Source: Erinaceus europaeus (taxonomy: Eukaryota > Chordata > Mammalia > Eulipotyphla > Erinaceidae). From it: a stretch of DNA of 64,000 bases. Positions 1 to 12,270 of the stretch are shown here, piece by piece. Position 1 is the stretch's first letter; every line of letters begins with the position of its first letter. The notes beneath the pieces are model-generated. The model had not been told where the DNA came from and searched no databases. It worked only from the letters and a program-made list of their open reading frames with translations. The position numbers were made by a program, and so were the translations under genes. Location of the stretch: positions 4,980,200-5,044,199 of the forward strand of contig NC_080165.1 in the NCBI RefSeq assembly GCF_950295315.1, in the 5' to 3' direction.

Positions 1-22
1 ACCCAATTTTTGCAACACCAAA

Positions 23-23
<1 letters not shown>

Positions 24-83
<60 letters not shown>

Positions 84-85
84 AG
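24..85. repeat. (GAAA)n microsatellite
   Basis: About 15 uninterrupted GAAA units. Tracts like this often grow from the A-rich tail of a SINE or L1, but the window starts too close to show the parent element. Confidence 0.95.
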
Positions 86-514
86 CTTAAAATGAAGGGT
101 GGCAGATGTCTTTAAATAAGTGGCAATGCATCGTGGCAAACAGGAAAAAAAGTCACGGAATCACTTCAGAGATGACTGGAGAAAAATTCATTTCTAGGGA
201 GGCAAAATTAAGTTCTGGGTAGGTAATTCTTAAATAGATTTGTTGTTTGGAATATAGTTCAACATTTCAGAAGGTTTTAATCATCTTCTTCAGAGAAAAT
301 TACCCTATCTTCTTGCATGATTGAGTCCTGATTCCTGTTTGAGGAACATAGACTTTGCTTGTGTGTTCATTGCAATTTTTTATTGTTTTCAAAACCTTTG
401 AAAATTCTTACACAAATTCAATGTGTTAATTTCAGTTAAAGCATCAACTATAAATGGTGTACATATAGAACGCACTGCAACTATCCAACTAAATGAACTT
501 ACACTGATGTGTAT

Positions 515-690
515 ATGTTACAGTTTGCAAGGACCCAGATTCAAAACCCCTTTCCCTCAGCATCCTACCTGTGGTTGAGAAGCTTCACAAGTGATAAAGC
601 GGTGTTGCAGGTATCTCTCCTCCTCTCCTTCCCTGTCTTCCCATTCCCTCCCATTTTCTATTTCTATCCAAAAATGAATAAATAATAACA
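515..690 (+). mobile_element. tRNA-derived SINE, degraded
   Basis: A degraded B-box-like stretch (agattcaaaacccc) is followed by a pyrimidine-rich middle and an A-rich end with aataaataa. The 5' tRNA-like head is poorly preserved and no TSD is evident. Confidence 0.65.
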
Positions 691-860
691 GAATATGAAA
701 AATTGAGAAACAGGACATTTATGTATAATCAACTATAAGAAACAAAGGATGACTTTCAAAACCACAAAAGATACAAATCAAACAAATGAAAATAACTTTA
801 AAAACGTATTTATTTTCTGGAATAATTTTAAACATATCATTATATCCTTACAGCTGCTTA

Positions 861-1305
861 TAAGGTATTTTTTTAATTTACTTTTTATTTAAGAAAGGAT
901 AAATTAACAAAACCATAGGGTAGGAGGGGTACAATTCCACACAATTCCCACCACCCAATCTCCATATCCTATCTCCTCCCCAATAGCTTTCCTATTCTCT
1001 ATCCCTCTGGGAGCATGGACCCAGGGTCCTTGTGGGTTGCAGAAGGTAGAAGGTCTGGCTTCTGTAATTGCTTCCCCACTGAACATGGGTGTTTACTGGT
1101 CGGTCCACACTCCCAGTCTGCCTCTCTCTTTCCCTAGTAGGGTGTGTCTCTGGGAAAGCAGAGCTCCAGGACACATTGGTGGGGTCTTCAGTCCAGGGAA
1201 GCCTGGCCGGCATCCTGATGGCATCTGGAACCTAGTGGCTGAAAAGAGAGTTAACATACAAAGCCAAACTAATTGTTGAGCAATCATGGACCCAAGTAAG
1301 GTATT
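861..1305 (-). mobile_element. L1 3' UTR fragment, A-type, 5'-truncated, with TSD
   Basis: Only the last 427 bp of an A-type L1 3' UTR remain (870-1296). The T-rich end at 868-885 is the complement of the poly(A) tail, so the element reads on the minus strand. A 9-bp TSD, taaggtatt, lies at 861-869 and 1297-1305. The interior matches the 3' UTR of the long L1 at 5.5-12.9 kb almost base for base. The short ORFs across it are 3'-UTR sequence, not host genes. Confidence 0.92.
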
Positions 1306-1835
1306 ATTAAGCCATTCTGTAGTAGAAAGATAAATATTAGTTAATTGCTTACTTCACGCTATAGTTAGGCTTGAAATAATTATTATTCTAAATTATTCCT
1401 TGAATTAATTCTGTGGCTATACTCTCTTAACATCTCCATGATAAATGTACTCCTTTACTTGAAGGACATGGAAACTAAATGAAAGCTCTTAGAAGTAAAT
1501 AAACTTTCTAGGGAAAAGAAAGAAATGTTAAAGGTAGTATTTTAGTTCATGTTCAATGATCAATTCATCTGTTTACACTTTACACTTCAGTAAATAGAGA
1601 GTAACACTATATTCTGGCTGCTAGCCTTCATTTACTTTTTCTGTTAATGTCTGAACCCCACAATACTTCCTAAAACAGAAGGGATACCAAGACTTCTGGC
1701 ACTACTTTGGAAGGTTGGAGTCATTCTGTCCATGTATTTCCTCTGTCTTTGTCTATCTGCTTAATCATGTTTTATCACTTCTATAGCAGATTTTTAATTA
1801 TTTTCTTTACTGATTCCTGTTTTACTTTTGTGATA
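1306..1835. other. single-copy sequence, nothing recognised
   Basis: About 530 bases of AT-rich sequence between two L1 fragments. I see no ORF, splice site or repeat that I can support. Confidence 0.5.
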
Positions 1836-2412
1836 TAAAAGGTTTTGATATATCAGATTTCAGGCTTAGGAAAAAAACACTAGTATATTTATAGGCCCTT
1901 TGAAATATAACTAAAATATGCCTACTAGCTATCTACAAAATGGAGGACCCCCAACACTTCATCTGCACTACTCCAGCCTTTAGGTCCATGATTGTTTAAC
2001 AATTTGTTTGGCTTTATAGGTTAACTTTCTTTTCAGCCACCAGGTTCCAGATTCTAGCAGGATGCCAACCAGACTTCCCTGGACAGACAACCTTACCATT
2101 GTGTCCTGGAGCTCTGCTTTCCCAGAGCCCTGCCCCACTAGGGAAAGAGAGAGACAGGCTGGGAGTATGGATCCACCTGTCAACACCCATGTTCAGGAAG
2201 GAAACAATTACAGAAGCCAGACCTTCTACCTTCTGCATCCCACAATGACCCTGGGTCCATGCTCCCAGAGGGATAAAGAATAGGAAAGCTGTCAGGGGAG
2301 GGGATGGGATATAGAGTTCCGGTGGTGGGAACTGTGTGGAGTTGTACCCCTCTTGTCCTATGGTTTTGTCAATGTTTCCTTTTTATAAATTAAAAATTTT
2401 TAAAAGGTTTTG
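1836..2412 (+). mobile_element. L1 3' UTR fragment, B-type, 5'-truncated, with TSD
   Basis: A 553-bp 3'-terminal piece (1848-2400) of an older L1 3'-UTR type. It runs through 'gccaccaggttccag', 'gggaaagagagagacagg' and 'ctatggttttgtcaatg' to a short A-rich tail. A 12-bp TSD, taaaaggttttg, is present at 1836-1847 and 2401-2412. Compared with A-type copies it has 'ggggcagggctct'-type differences and a stop soon after the shared 73-codon sense ORF. Confidence 0.9.
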
Positions 2413-3631
2413 CTAAAATATTAAAGATATGCATTTAAGGACTAGCAGGAAGTAGAAGCACATGACATTCAGCAGTGGGGCAACAACTGATACATCACTA
2501 GTATTTGATTCTTAGCATGGTGTGAGAATCAGGGCCAGTTTTCACATTCCTACACTAATTTCTTCTCTGGATTCTAGTCATACTGATACTTCCCTTAAAG
2601 CACTGGGCATGGTAGTTATAAAAATAATTGCATAAAACTAAGTAGGACAGTGCCAGACATGTAATACATATTGAATTAGTCACTGTAATATTTCCTAATG
2701 ACTCTGATAGGCTACTCTGTTATATCAAATCTAAAGAAGACATGTGTCTATTAAATATTTTGAAATGAATATTTGTTTATCTTGGGAGAAAAAAATTGGA
2801 GAAATGGTGGTAAGTCTCACAGTAACATAATTTCAAATGTGGGCCTTGAACTTTCTGTTTGCTTTCCCAAAGGTAGACGCATCAGAGAAACACTGAAGAA
2901 ACATCAACACAGATACAGACCCACGGCCCAACAGTCGGCGGCTGAACCTTCTCATCACTGCTCGTTCATTTCCAGCTTCAGACGGCTTCCAGGATGAGTT
3001 CTCAGCTGCATTTCAATCTGGTTAGATACTCAGCATGACAATCACTATGTACAGAAATGAGAGTTTAGGCGTCATCAGCACTCTGTTTTAGTTATGTGCA
3101 GAATGTCTGCTATACTCACTCATGGCTCTGCTTTGAAGACTTGGCTGTTGGACGTTTATACATCCATTAATTAGCAGCTAGGCATGATTTAAAGGATAAT
3201 GTTTCTGGCATTCAGTGTGTATGAAGCAGTAAACAGCTTTTGTGGAAGATTAAATGTTGTAGCAAATCAGAGACATTTGGTGACCCCCCAGCAGCCACTT
3301 TTTGCCAGAAAATTCAATGTTACAAGTCCTGTGCCAGGAGAGAAAACTGATAACACAACAAACAGAAGAATACATCTGAATTTGCCTCTTGAATGTTTGG
3401 AAATATGTCTATGACTTTTTTTGTCATTGACTTTCATTTGCAGATAAGTTCAAAGAAGTAATTAAATAAAACATATTTAGACATCCCATTGACAGATGAA
3501 GTTCAACACATATTTAGAATTGAGGAGTTAGAGTCTAGCAGCTAATCTAAAATTTTCTGAAAAATACTTTTTTTCTTGTGTCAACCTTAACTTTTGACAG
3601 TTTACTTATTCTTGTTGACACATCTTCAATA
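2413..3631. other. single-copy sequence
   Basis: No repeat recognised. A slightly more GC-rich island lies at 2860-3000 (acagacccacggcccaacag) inside a 74-codon ORF (2773-2997). I do not recognise the peptide and do not call it a gene. Confidence 0.45.
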
Positions 3632-3863
3632 AAAACATGGATTTTTAAAAGTTTTTTTGAATATTTTACTTATTACGTATTGAATAGAGACAGAGAGAAA
3701 TCAAGAAGGTGAGGGAGAAAGACACCCCCATCACTGCTTCACAGCTGATGAAGCTTCCCCAGTGTAGGAGAGACAGTGGTTTGAACCCAGGTCCTTGAGC
3801 ATTGCAGTCTGTCTGCTCACCTAGATGTGTCACCACTGCAAGGCCCCAAAACATGGATTTTTA
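3632..3863 (-). mobile_element. tRNA-derived SINE with 16-bp TSD
   Basis: A 200-bp SINE (3648-3847) on the minus strand. The complement of its B box is gtttgaacccaggtcc, and it includes 'ctgcttcacagctgatgaag'. The TSD aaaacatggattttta is perfect at 3632-3647 and 3848-3863, showing L1-type target-primed insertion. Confidence 0.93.
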
Positions 3864-3944
3864 TAATATACTGATATGTGCATTTTTAAATCTGTTATTC
3901 TATAACACTTTATCAAAATATTTTAATATCATCACTCTGGTTTC

Positions 3945-4078
3945 AAGGCTGAGGAGAGAGAGAGAAAGAGAAAGTTTTTTGTTTTTTTTTTTAAACCAGT
4001 GCACTGTTCAGTTCTGGCTTATGGTGGTGCAGGGGGATTGAACCTGGGACTTTGGAGCCTCAGACATGAGGCTTTGAA
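3945..4078 (-). mobile_element. SINE of a second family (short tRNA-like type)
   Basis: The sequence 'ccagtgcactgttcagttct', 'ggcttatggtggtgcagggg' and 'attgaacctgggactttgga' belongs to a second tRNA-like SINE type. A plus-strand copy is at 58770-58922. A GA-rich tract lies at its left, A-tail side. Confidence 0.75.
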
Positions 4079-4112
4079 TGTACTTTGATTTGATACAATA
4101 AAAATAGGAGTC

Positions 4113-4532
4113 TTTAATTGTTGGGCAGTATGCCAGCTTCCCCCTGCTTATCCCTGCAGTCTATTTACATAACCAGTTACCTAGGAACAGCCCTGCCTAC
4201 AGGGCATTGGTTTAATCCCCACTGGTTCATGATGTCTTTTTGCTCCGCCCCCTCTTGTAGTCACCCTGATTTCCACCAGTCTCTTTTCACTCCACCCTCT
4301 CTACGTTACATCCTGTTTCCACCCTACTTGGCGAGTATATAGACAGCTGCTCTTCTGTTTTAGCACACTTGGGATTGCCTTCTGGTTCCGAGAGTTCCAG
4401 AGTGTATCTCCTGGGCACGAGTTCCTGATCCCTCTCCCACACAGCAGCCTAGGCTGGCTCCAGTTGAGTTCTCTCCAACCCAGAGAGCACTTGCTCGGGA
4501 AGAAGCACCCTCAGGCTATCCCAGCATTTAAT
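4113..4532 (+). mobile_element. solo LTR of an endogenous retrovirus, 408 bp, 6-bp TSD
   Basis: The element starts tgttgggcag and ends ccagca (4119-4526) with 6-bp flanking repeats tttaat at 4113-4118 and 4527-4532. A TATA-like box, tatataga, lies near 4335. Its 3' third (aggctggctcc, ctccaacccagagag) resembles the 3' thirds of the LTRs at 33.1 and 36.0 kb, so they share a U5-like end. No internal viral sequence remains; recombination between the two LTRs of a provirus is the usual cause. Six-base TSDs are common in class II (ERVK-like) elements, but I assign no class. Confidence 0.85.
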
Positions 4533-5351
4533 CATAATTATTATGTATAAATAGTTATTAAGACTATATAAATGAGCATGTTGATTTGGAAACTCATATA
4601 TGTACATGGATCAAAGTGCTGGAAATCAATTAAAATTACATTAATAGATTTCTTCTAATAGATCATTAGTTACCCAATTTTATCAGCAACTTTAACTTCT
4701 TGGTCCTCTGAATATATATATTGTAGATGAAAAACTAATGGAAACTACAAAATGACAAGTATATATATATATATCCAGCAAGCAAGAAGAAGATGTCTGA
4801 TAATGTCTAGCAGTCCCTGCATGGAGAAAAGCTCTGAAATACATATACATGCTTATTTTTAAGTCTACTGGAAAAAAAAATTACATGGTTTACTAAGCTG
4901 GTTTAGCTCTCCATAAGAAATGAATTTCCACACTTCTTTCTCTGTAATTGGATTTGGTATGCAATGTGAAAGAAACAGCTCCTTTCCCTGAGTAGTGTCA
5001 GTCACCCATTTTATAGTAATACACACGACTTCTCCTACCACGTGTATTCATCATCATAAATGCTTATCCAACACACTTGTCTTCCTTCACTCCAGAAGCT
5101 TTTTTCTCCAGGACCCCGTGGTTGTGGATGAAGGAATAGCCACATAAATATTTAAAGAATCATCTAACAGGAATCTAGAAGCATCAGTTTCAATGTTCCT
5201 GCTTGATTTCTCACAACATTTAGTGTGCTATCAGCAGCCCCTAAATGTTGGGAATGTCTTTAAGGCTAAAGGTGCATCCTGTTGGGCTACTGCACTCCGT
5301 GAAACTTAGATATTTTGAGTGGCAGTTTGGGAAGAGACATTCTGATCATTT
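4533..5351. other. single-copy sequence
   Basis: AT-rich, with a short (TA)n run near 4764-4776. No ORF or repeat family recognised. Confidence 0.5.
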
Positions 5352-5492
5352 GAAGTGCTGTCTTTTTTTTTAATTTATTTATTTAAGAAAGGAGACATTA
5401 ACAAAATCATAGGATGGGGGGTTGCAGCTCCACACATTTCCCACCACCCAATCTCCATATCCCATCCCCTCCCCAATAGGTTTCCTATTCTT
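5352..5492 (-). mobile_element. older A-type L1, 3'-terminal part (left of nested insertion)
   Basis: TSD gaagtgctgtctt (5352-5364) is followed by the complement of a poly(A) tail and the last about 115 bases of an A-type L1 3' UTR. It stops at aggtttcctattctt (5478-5492) because the long L1 inserted there. It resumes at 12865. The matching outer TSD is at 14253-14265. Confidence 0.93.
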
Positions 5493-6838
5493 TTTTTTAA
5501 AAATTTTTTATTTAAGAAAGGATTAGTGAACAAAAACATAAGGTAGAAGGGGTAAAAATCCACACAATTCCCACCACCCAATCCCCATAATCCCCCCCCT
5601 CCCATGGTAGCTTTCCCATTCTCTAGCCCTCTGGGAGCATGGACCCAGGGTCGTTGAGGGTTGCAAAAGGTAGAAGGTCTGGCTTCTGTAATTGCTTCCC
5701 CGCTGAACATGGGCGTTGACTAGTTGGTCCATACTCCCAGTCTGCCTCTCTCTTTCCCTAGTAAGGTGTGTCTCTGGGGAAGCTGAGCTCCAGGACACAT
5801 TGGTGGGGTCTTCAATCCAGGGAAGCCTAGCCAGCATCCAGGTAGCATCTGGAACCTGGTGACTGAAAAGAGAGTTAACATATGAGGCCAAACAATTTGT
5901 TGAGCAATCATGGATCCCAAGCTTGGAATAGTGGAGAGGAAGTGTTAGGGAGGTACTCACTGCAAACTCTAGTGTACTTCTGCTTTCAGGTATATATTTT
6001 GCAGTAGTTTATGGATACGTGTGCACATAAACTCTCTCTCACAGAAACTGGTCTATTTCTAGGTTATGGGACTTTGTTAGAAAGTGAACTACCTGAGATG
6101 AAATTAGAGTGTACTATAAAAGGAAAGGTCTCACCCGAGTAATGAAGCTGAAGGGTTGTCATTCCACACGTGAAGTCTCTGGATACAGTCTGAGGTGAAG
6201 CATGTTGAGGTGGCAATCGTTGCGTTGGTTAGGTTGTGATTGGCGGATGCAATATTATTTGGTTTGGATTGGGAGATGCATACGGGAAAGTGGGCCCTAT
6301 CCAAGGGTTCCAGGACTGGGGGAAGTAGGGGCTCTATAGTAAAGATGTGAGGTTCCTGCTGTCTTAGGGTTCAAAAAGACAATCGATAGTTAATATTATC
6401 ATCACTTTATTTGTTAATTGGGTTAACTTTGAAAAGTCCCTTTGTTATGGTTTGCTGTACAGTACCCAGTATCTTGTATATAGCTGTGCTATTGGATGCT
6501 TCTAATCTACTTGGTCTAGGCTTTTGAGAGAGTCCGCATATCAAATACACAGCCTATATATTAAAAAGATTCAGTTTGTCTTTTGAGAAACTTTGAGACA
6601 TACAATTGATTTCCCCCTCTCATATTAATTAACTACTAATTTATATGTCTACATTTTGCTAGGAGTGTACATAAACACCATTCCCACCACCAAAGGGCTG
6701 TGACCCATCCCTCCCGCCCACTCCCACCCCCCACTGGCCCAGGAAGCTACATGTCTACCCCTCACCACTGGGTTTTTACTTTGGTGCCCTACTATTTGAT
6801 CAGGTTCTGCTTTTAGTTTCCCTTTCAGATCTTCTTAG
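5493..6838 (-). other. L1 3' UTR (A-type, full length)
   Basis: The 1.35-kb 3' UTR runs from the ORF2 stop to the tail. A G-rich segment (plus strand 'cccacccccc', near 6720) lies about 110 bases past the stop, as G-rich tracts do in other mammalian L1 3' UTRs. The last about 440 bases are the part most often seen as truncated copies elsewhere in the window. They contain a sense-strand ORF of 145 codons (5523-5960). Confidence 0.9.
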
Positions 6839-9800
6839 TCAGCTTCTGTTGATGAGTGGGATCATCCCATACTCATCTTTATCTTTCTGACTTAGTTCAC
6901 TTAACATAATTCCTTCTAGCTCTGTCCAAGATGGGTCAGAGAAGGTGGGTTCATTGTTCTCGATAGCTGCATAGTATTCCATTGTGTATATATACCACAG
7001 CTTTCTCAGCCACTCATCTGTTGTTGGGCACCTGGGTTGCTTCCAGGTTTTAGCTATTATGAATTGTGCTGCTATGAACATAGGAGTACACACCTCTTTT
7101 TGGTTGGGTGTTATGGAGTCCTTGGGGTATAACCCCAGGAGAGGAATTACTGGGTCATATGGAAGGTCCATGTCTAGTCTTCTGAGAGTTTTCCAGACTG
7201 CTCTCCACAGAGGCTGTACCAATTTCCATTCCCACCAGCAATGTAAAAGGGTTCCTCTGTCCCCACATCCTCTCCAGCATTTGTTGCTGCTGTCCTTTTT
7301 GATGTATGCCATTCTTACAGGAGTGAGGTGGTATCTTAGTGTTGTCTTAATTTGCATTTCTCTGACAATCAGTGACCTAGAGCAGTTTTTCATATGTTTG
7401 TTAGCCTTTTGGATCTCCTCTGTGGTGAATGTTTTGTTCATTTCCTCTGCCCATTTTTGGATGGGGTCATTTGCTTTTTTGGTGCTAAGTTTGCTGAGCT
7501 CTTTATATATTTTGGTGATTAGTTTCTTGTCTGATGTCTGGCATGTGAAGATCTTCTCCCATTCTGTGAGGGGTCTCTTTGTTTGTTTAATAGTTTCTTT
7601 GGTTGTGCAGAAGCTTTTCAATTTGATGTAGTTCCATTGGTTTGTTTCTGCTTTAGTCTTCCTTGCAATTGGGTTTGATTCATCAAAGATGTCCTTGAGG
7701 TGTATGTGGGAAAGTGTTTTACCAATGTTTTCCTCTAAGTATTTGATTGTTTCTGGTCTGACATCTAGGTCTTTGATCCATTTGGAGTTGATTTTTGTTT
7801 CTGGTGAGATAAAGTGGTTCAATTTCATTCTTCTGCATGTTTCAACCCAGTTTTCCCAGCACCATTTATTGAAGAGAGCCTCCTTTTTCCATTTAATCCT
7901 TTGGGCCCCCTTATCAAAGATTAGATGCCCATAGGTGTTGGGATTTACTTCTGGGCTTTCAATTCTGTTCCACTGGTCTGTGTGCCTATTTTTGTTCCAG
8001 TACCATGCTGTTTTGATGATGGTGGCTTTATAATATTGTTTAAGGTCTGGGAGTGTAATGCCTCCATTTCTGTTTCTTTTCCTTAAGATGGTCTTGGCAA
8101 TACTAGGTGTTTTCAGGTTCCAGATAAATGATTGTAGTGTTTGTTCTATTCTCTTAAAGAAGCTTGGTGGAACTTTGATGGGTATTGCATTAAATTTGTA
8201 TATGGCTCTGGGGAGAATACTCATTTTGATGATATCTATTCTTCCAATCCATGAGCATGGGATATCTTTCCATTTCTTGGTATCAGTTTCTATTTCCTTG
8301 AGTAGCGACTCATAGTTTTCAGTATACAAGTCTTTAACTTCTTTGGTCAACTTTATTCCTAGGTATTTGATTGATTTTGCTGAAACAGTAAATAGGAGTG
8401 ATTTCTGGATGTCTTCTTCTTCAGATTTAGTGTTTGCATAAAGAAATGCCACTGATTTTTGTACATTGATTTTGTAGCCTGATACCTTGCTATATTGCCT
8501 AATAACTTCCAGTAATTTTCTACTGGATTCTTTAGGTCTTTCTATGTATACTGTCATATCATCTGCAAATCCCTTTGATTTCTTTCTCTTGCCTGATTGC
8601 TATGGCAAGAACTTCCAATACTATGTTGAAGAGTAACGGTGACAGTGGACAGCCCTGTCTAGTCCCCGATCTAAGGGAGAATGCTTTCAGCTTCTGTCCA
8701 TTGAGTATGATGTTGGCTGTAGGTTTGCTATATATAGACTCCACTATCTTGAGGAATTTCCCATATATTCCCATTTTTTGTAGAGTTTTGAGCATGAATG
8801 GGTGTTGGATTTTGTCAAAGGATTTCTCTGCATCTATTGAGATAATCATGTGGTTTTTGGCTTTGCTTTTATTGATGTGAATGACATTGATTGACTTACG
8901 GATGTTGAACCAGCCTTGCATTCCTGGGATGAATCCCACTTGGTCATGATGAACAATCTTTTTGATGTGTTGCTGTATCCGGTTGGCCAAGATCTTGTTT
9001 AATATTTTGGCATCTATGTTCATCAGCGATATTGGTCTGTAGTTTTCCTTTTTTGTTCTGTCCCTATCAGCTTTTGGTATCAGGGTGATGTTGGCTTCAT
9101 AAAAGGTGGAAGGGAGTATTCCTGTTTCTTCAATCTTATGGAATAGCTTAAGAAGTATGGGTATTAACTGTTTCCTGAAAGTTTTGTAGAATTAGTTTGT
9201 GAAGCCATCTGGTCCAGGACTTTTGTTGTTGGGGAGATTCTTAATAATGGTTTCAATTTCTTTGTCTGTGATTGGTGCATTTAGATTTTGTAGTTCTTCT
9301 TGGTTCAGTTTTGGAAGTGCATAGGTTTCTAGGAATTGTTCCATTTCTTCCAGATTCTCTAGCTTGGTGGCATATAGTTCTTTATAGAAGTTTTGCAGGA
9401 TTCTCTGTATTTCTGTGGTGTCAGTTGTGATATCTCCTGCATCGTTTACAATTCTATTAATTTGAGTCTTCTCTCTTTTTTGTTTGGTGATTCTGGCTAG
9501 GGGTTTGTCAATTTTGTTTAATCTTTCGAAGAACCAACATTTGGCTTCATTGATCTTTTGTATGGTTCTTTTATTTTTGATGTTGTTTATTTCTGCTCTA
9601 ACTTTAGTGATTTCTGTCCTTCTGGTTGCTTTAGGGTTCCTTTGTTCCTCTTCCTCTAAGTCCTTGAGGTGTGCAGTAAGGTCGTTCATTTGGGCTTCTT
9701 CTTGGTGTTTAATATGTGATTGTATGGCTATAATTTTCCCTCTCAGTACTGCTTTAGCTGTGTCCCAAATATTTTGATAGGTTGTGTCTTCATTTTCATT

Positions 9801-10664
9801 TGTTTCCAGGAACATTTGAATTTCCTGTTTGAGTGAGTCTCTGACCCAGTGGTTCTTAAGGAGCATGTTGTTTAGTTTCCAAATTCTATGTCTTTTAATA
9901 ATTTTCCGTTTGTTGTTAAATGTTATTTTTACTCCACTGTGGTCTGAGAAGGTACTTGGGATAATTTCAATGCTCTTGAATTTATTGATGCTGTCTTTGT
10001 GGCCTAACATGTGGTCTATCCTTGAGTATGTGTTATGTGGGTTTGAAAAGAAGTTGTATTCCAGTTTTTTGGGGTGAAGGAGTCTGAAAATGTCCAAGAG
10101 GTCTAGTCTGTCAATCTCTTCATTCAATTCTCTTGTATCTTTATTGGTTCTCTGCTTTGTTGATCTGTCTAAGTGTGAGAGTGGGGTATTGAAGTCTCCC
10201 ACTATTATTGTATTACTATTGATGTATTTTTGAAATTCTTTCAGTAAGTGCTTGACGTATTTCGATGGTCCCTCGTTGGGTGCATAGATGTTAATAATTG
10301 TTAAGTCTTCTTGGCTGATTGATCCTCTAATCATTATGTAATGTCCTTGCATATCTTTTATTACTTTATTTAATTTAAAATCTATCGTGTCTGAGATGAG
10401 AATGGCTGTTCCTGCCCTTTTTTGTGGACCGTTAGCCTGTATGATAGTTTTCCATCCTTTCACTTTAAGTCTGTGTTTATCTTGTTGTGACAGATGGGAT
10501 TCTTGCAAGCAGCATATGGTTGGGTTATGTTTTCTGATCCATACCCCCACCCTGTGCCTTTTGATGGGTGAGTTTAAGCCATTGACATTTATTGATATTA
10601 TGGATTTAATGTATTGTAGTGCCATTGTTCTAAAAAACAATTTGTTTGCTCTGATATATTCCAA
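6839..10664 (-). pseudogene. L1 ORF2 (endonuclease / reverse transcriptase), broken
   Basis: ORF2 nicks target DNA and reverse-transcribes L1 RNA at the nick. The product would be about 1,286 residues from the first ATG (10664); a second ATG 13 codons on is also plausible. The apurinic-type endonuclease lies at the N end: [33 protein letters not shown] and SDHSG keep the catalytic Asn, Glu, Asp and His positions. Reverse transcriptase follows: [13 protein letters not shown] (motif A), [14 protein letters not shown] (motif B), FADDM (motif C, near 8560). A C-terminal Cys/His knuckle lies near 7230. Breaks: a TAA at 9192-9194, where another L1 copy (about 25833) has GAA, and a net 35-base loss near 8573 just before FADDM that shifts the frame. 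The rest of the frame to 6839 is open. Confidence 0.95.
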
Positions 10665-10685
10665 GTATTATAGTGATGTTCTTGT

Positions 10686-11599
10686 TTATAAGATGTCTTT
10701 TAGTACCTCTTTCAGGGCCGGCTTGGTGATGGTTGCCTCCTTTAACTGTTGTTTGTCTAAGAAGGTTTTGATCCCTCCATCTAGCTTGAATGAAAGTCTA
10801 GCAGGATATATTATCCTTGGTTGAAACCCTTTTTCATTCAGGGCTCGATAGATATCTTGCCACTCCCTTCTGGCTTTTAGAGTTTGAGTGGAGAAATCTG
10901 CAGATAGTCTTATGGGTTTCCCTTGTATGTGACTTTTTGTTTCTCTCTTGCAGTCTTTAGGATCCTTTCTTTATCCTTACTTTTTCTCATTGTGACTATG
11001 ATGTGTCTTGGTGTCTTCAGGTCTGGGTTGATTCTGTTTGGTACTCTCTGGGCCTCTTGAACCTTGATATCCTTTCTGTTATTCAGGTCTGGGAAGTTTT
11101 CTTGTATTATTTCCTCTGGAATGTTTGCTTCCCCTTCCTCTCTTTCTTCCTCTGGCAGGACAATTATACGAATGTTACTTCTTTTGAGATCATCCCATAT
11201 GTCTCTGTTGTTGTTTTCAGTGTCTCTCAATCTCTTTTTAAGCTCTTTCACCTCTTTCTTAGTTTTCTCTAACTCATCCTCTGTCTGACTAATTCTGTTT
11301 TCTGCTTCTGTTAGTCTGCTTTCCCTTGCCTCAGCTTCTTTCTTCATTACAGCTATTTCAGCTTTCAGTTCTCTAATTGCCTCAAGATAATCAGTATTTT
11401 CCTTGGGTGTCTCAATTGTTGTTTCCCTAATACTGCCATTCCTTTCCTCCAATGTTGTTTTCATTTCTGTGATTAATAAGTTTATTATTGCTTGCATACT
11501 TTTCTTATCTATGGTTACTTCTGACTGATTTGTGGTTTCTTCTGGGCTCTTGTCTTCATTCATTGAAGTAGCAGTTTTATTTGTTTTTAATCTACCCAT
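10686..11599 (-). pseudogene. L1 ORF1 (RNA-binding chaperone), one-base frameshift
   Basis: ORF1 makes the trimeric RNA-binding protein that packages L1 RNA. About 304 residues are expected; 229 are open from ATG 11599. Residues about 55-135 form a Glu/Lys-rich coiled coil (ELKAEIAVMKKEAEARES, KKEVKELKKRLRD). The RRM-like domain starts at NIRIIVLPEEE, and the C-terminal domain at TPRHIIVTMRKSKDKERILK. One base is missing near 10916, giving a stop at 10910-10912. The expected C terminus continues in the neighbouring frame to a stop at 10686-10688. The gap to the first ORF2 ATG is about 21 bases. Confidence 0.93.
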
Positions 11600-12270
11600 T
11601 TTTTTTATTTATGTGTTTCTTTTTTTATGCTCTGTTGTTCCTCAGTTGTTGTGTCTTGAGTACAAGTAACACTGTACTAAATACCTTTATGACAATTGCA
11701 CTCACCAACCTCCAGAATTACAGTAGCAACTGAAGTAAGTATTGAAGTAGTTTAATCGTTACCCGTTAGCCAAACAATTTCTCCAGTCCGTGAAAAAATA
11801 GTAACCAAATCCCAGTGAAGAAAGAGAAAAGATAGAGAGGATAGCAAGAATAGACAGTTATGCAAATCTACTATCCAGTGTATATTCTAGGTGTAACAAG
11901 AGGGGAAAGGGAACTAGAGCAGAGATACACACATAGAGAGTCCACTCTGAGTCATATTTCTTCCCCAGAGTAATTCACAAATTCAGAAAGGCAGAGAAGA
12001 AAGAAGTGTATGACAAGATTAAAAAAAAAAAGAGAGAGAGAGAGAGAGATAAGAGAGAGAAAAGGGAGAAGATAAGAAGAAGAGTTGTAATTAAAGAGCA
12101 GTGTAAGGAACTTCCCGAATGCGTATCAGTGAGTTAAAAAAAAAAATACCCTGTTTGGTGCGATGGGGTATCCTGCTAGTAGCTGGTCCCAGGGACTGCT
12201 TATGGGGGGGAGGGGCGGCGGGAAGGATGTATGCTTGAAAATTAAAAGGAAGAAAAAAGAATTTTTTCCC

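Noticed and set aside
904..1287. Repeated 'MQKVEGLASVIAS' and '[13 protein letters not shown]' ORFs across the window
   Set aside because: Both frames of the same L1 3' UTR in many truncated copies. Only the long sense frame is worth testing, and it is listed as a finding.
6984..7631. 215-codon plus-strand ORF
   Set aside because: It is the antisense shadow of L1 ORF2 and has no independent support.
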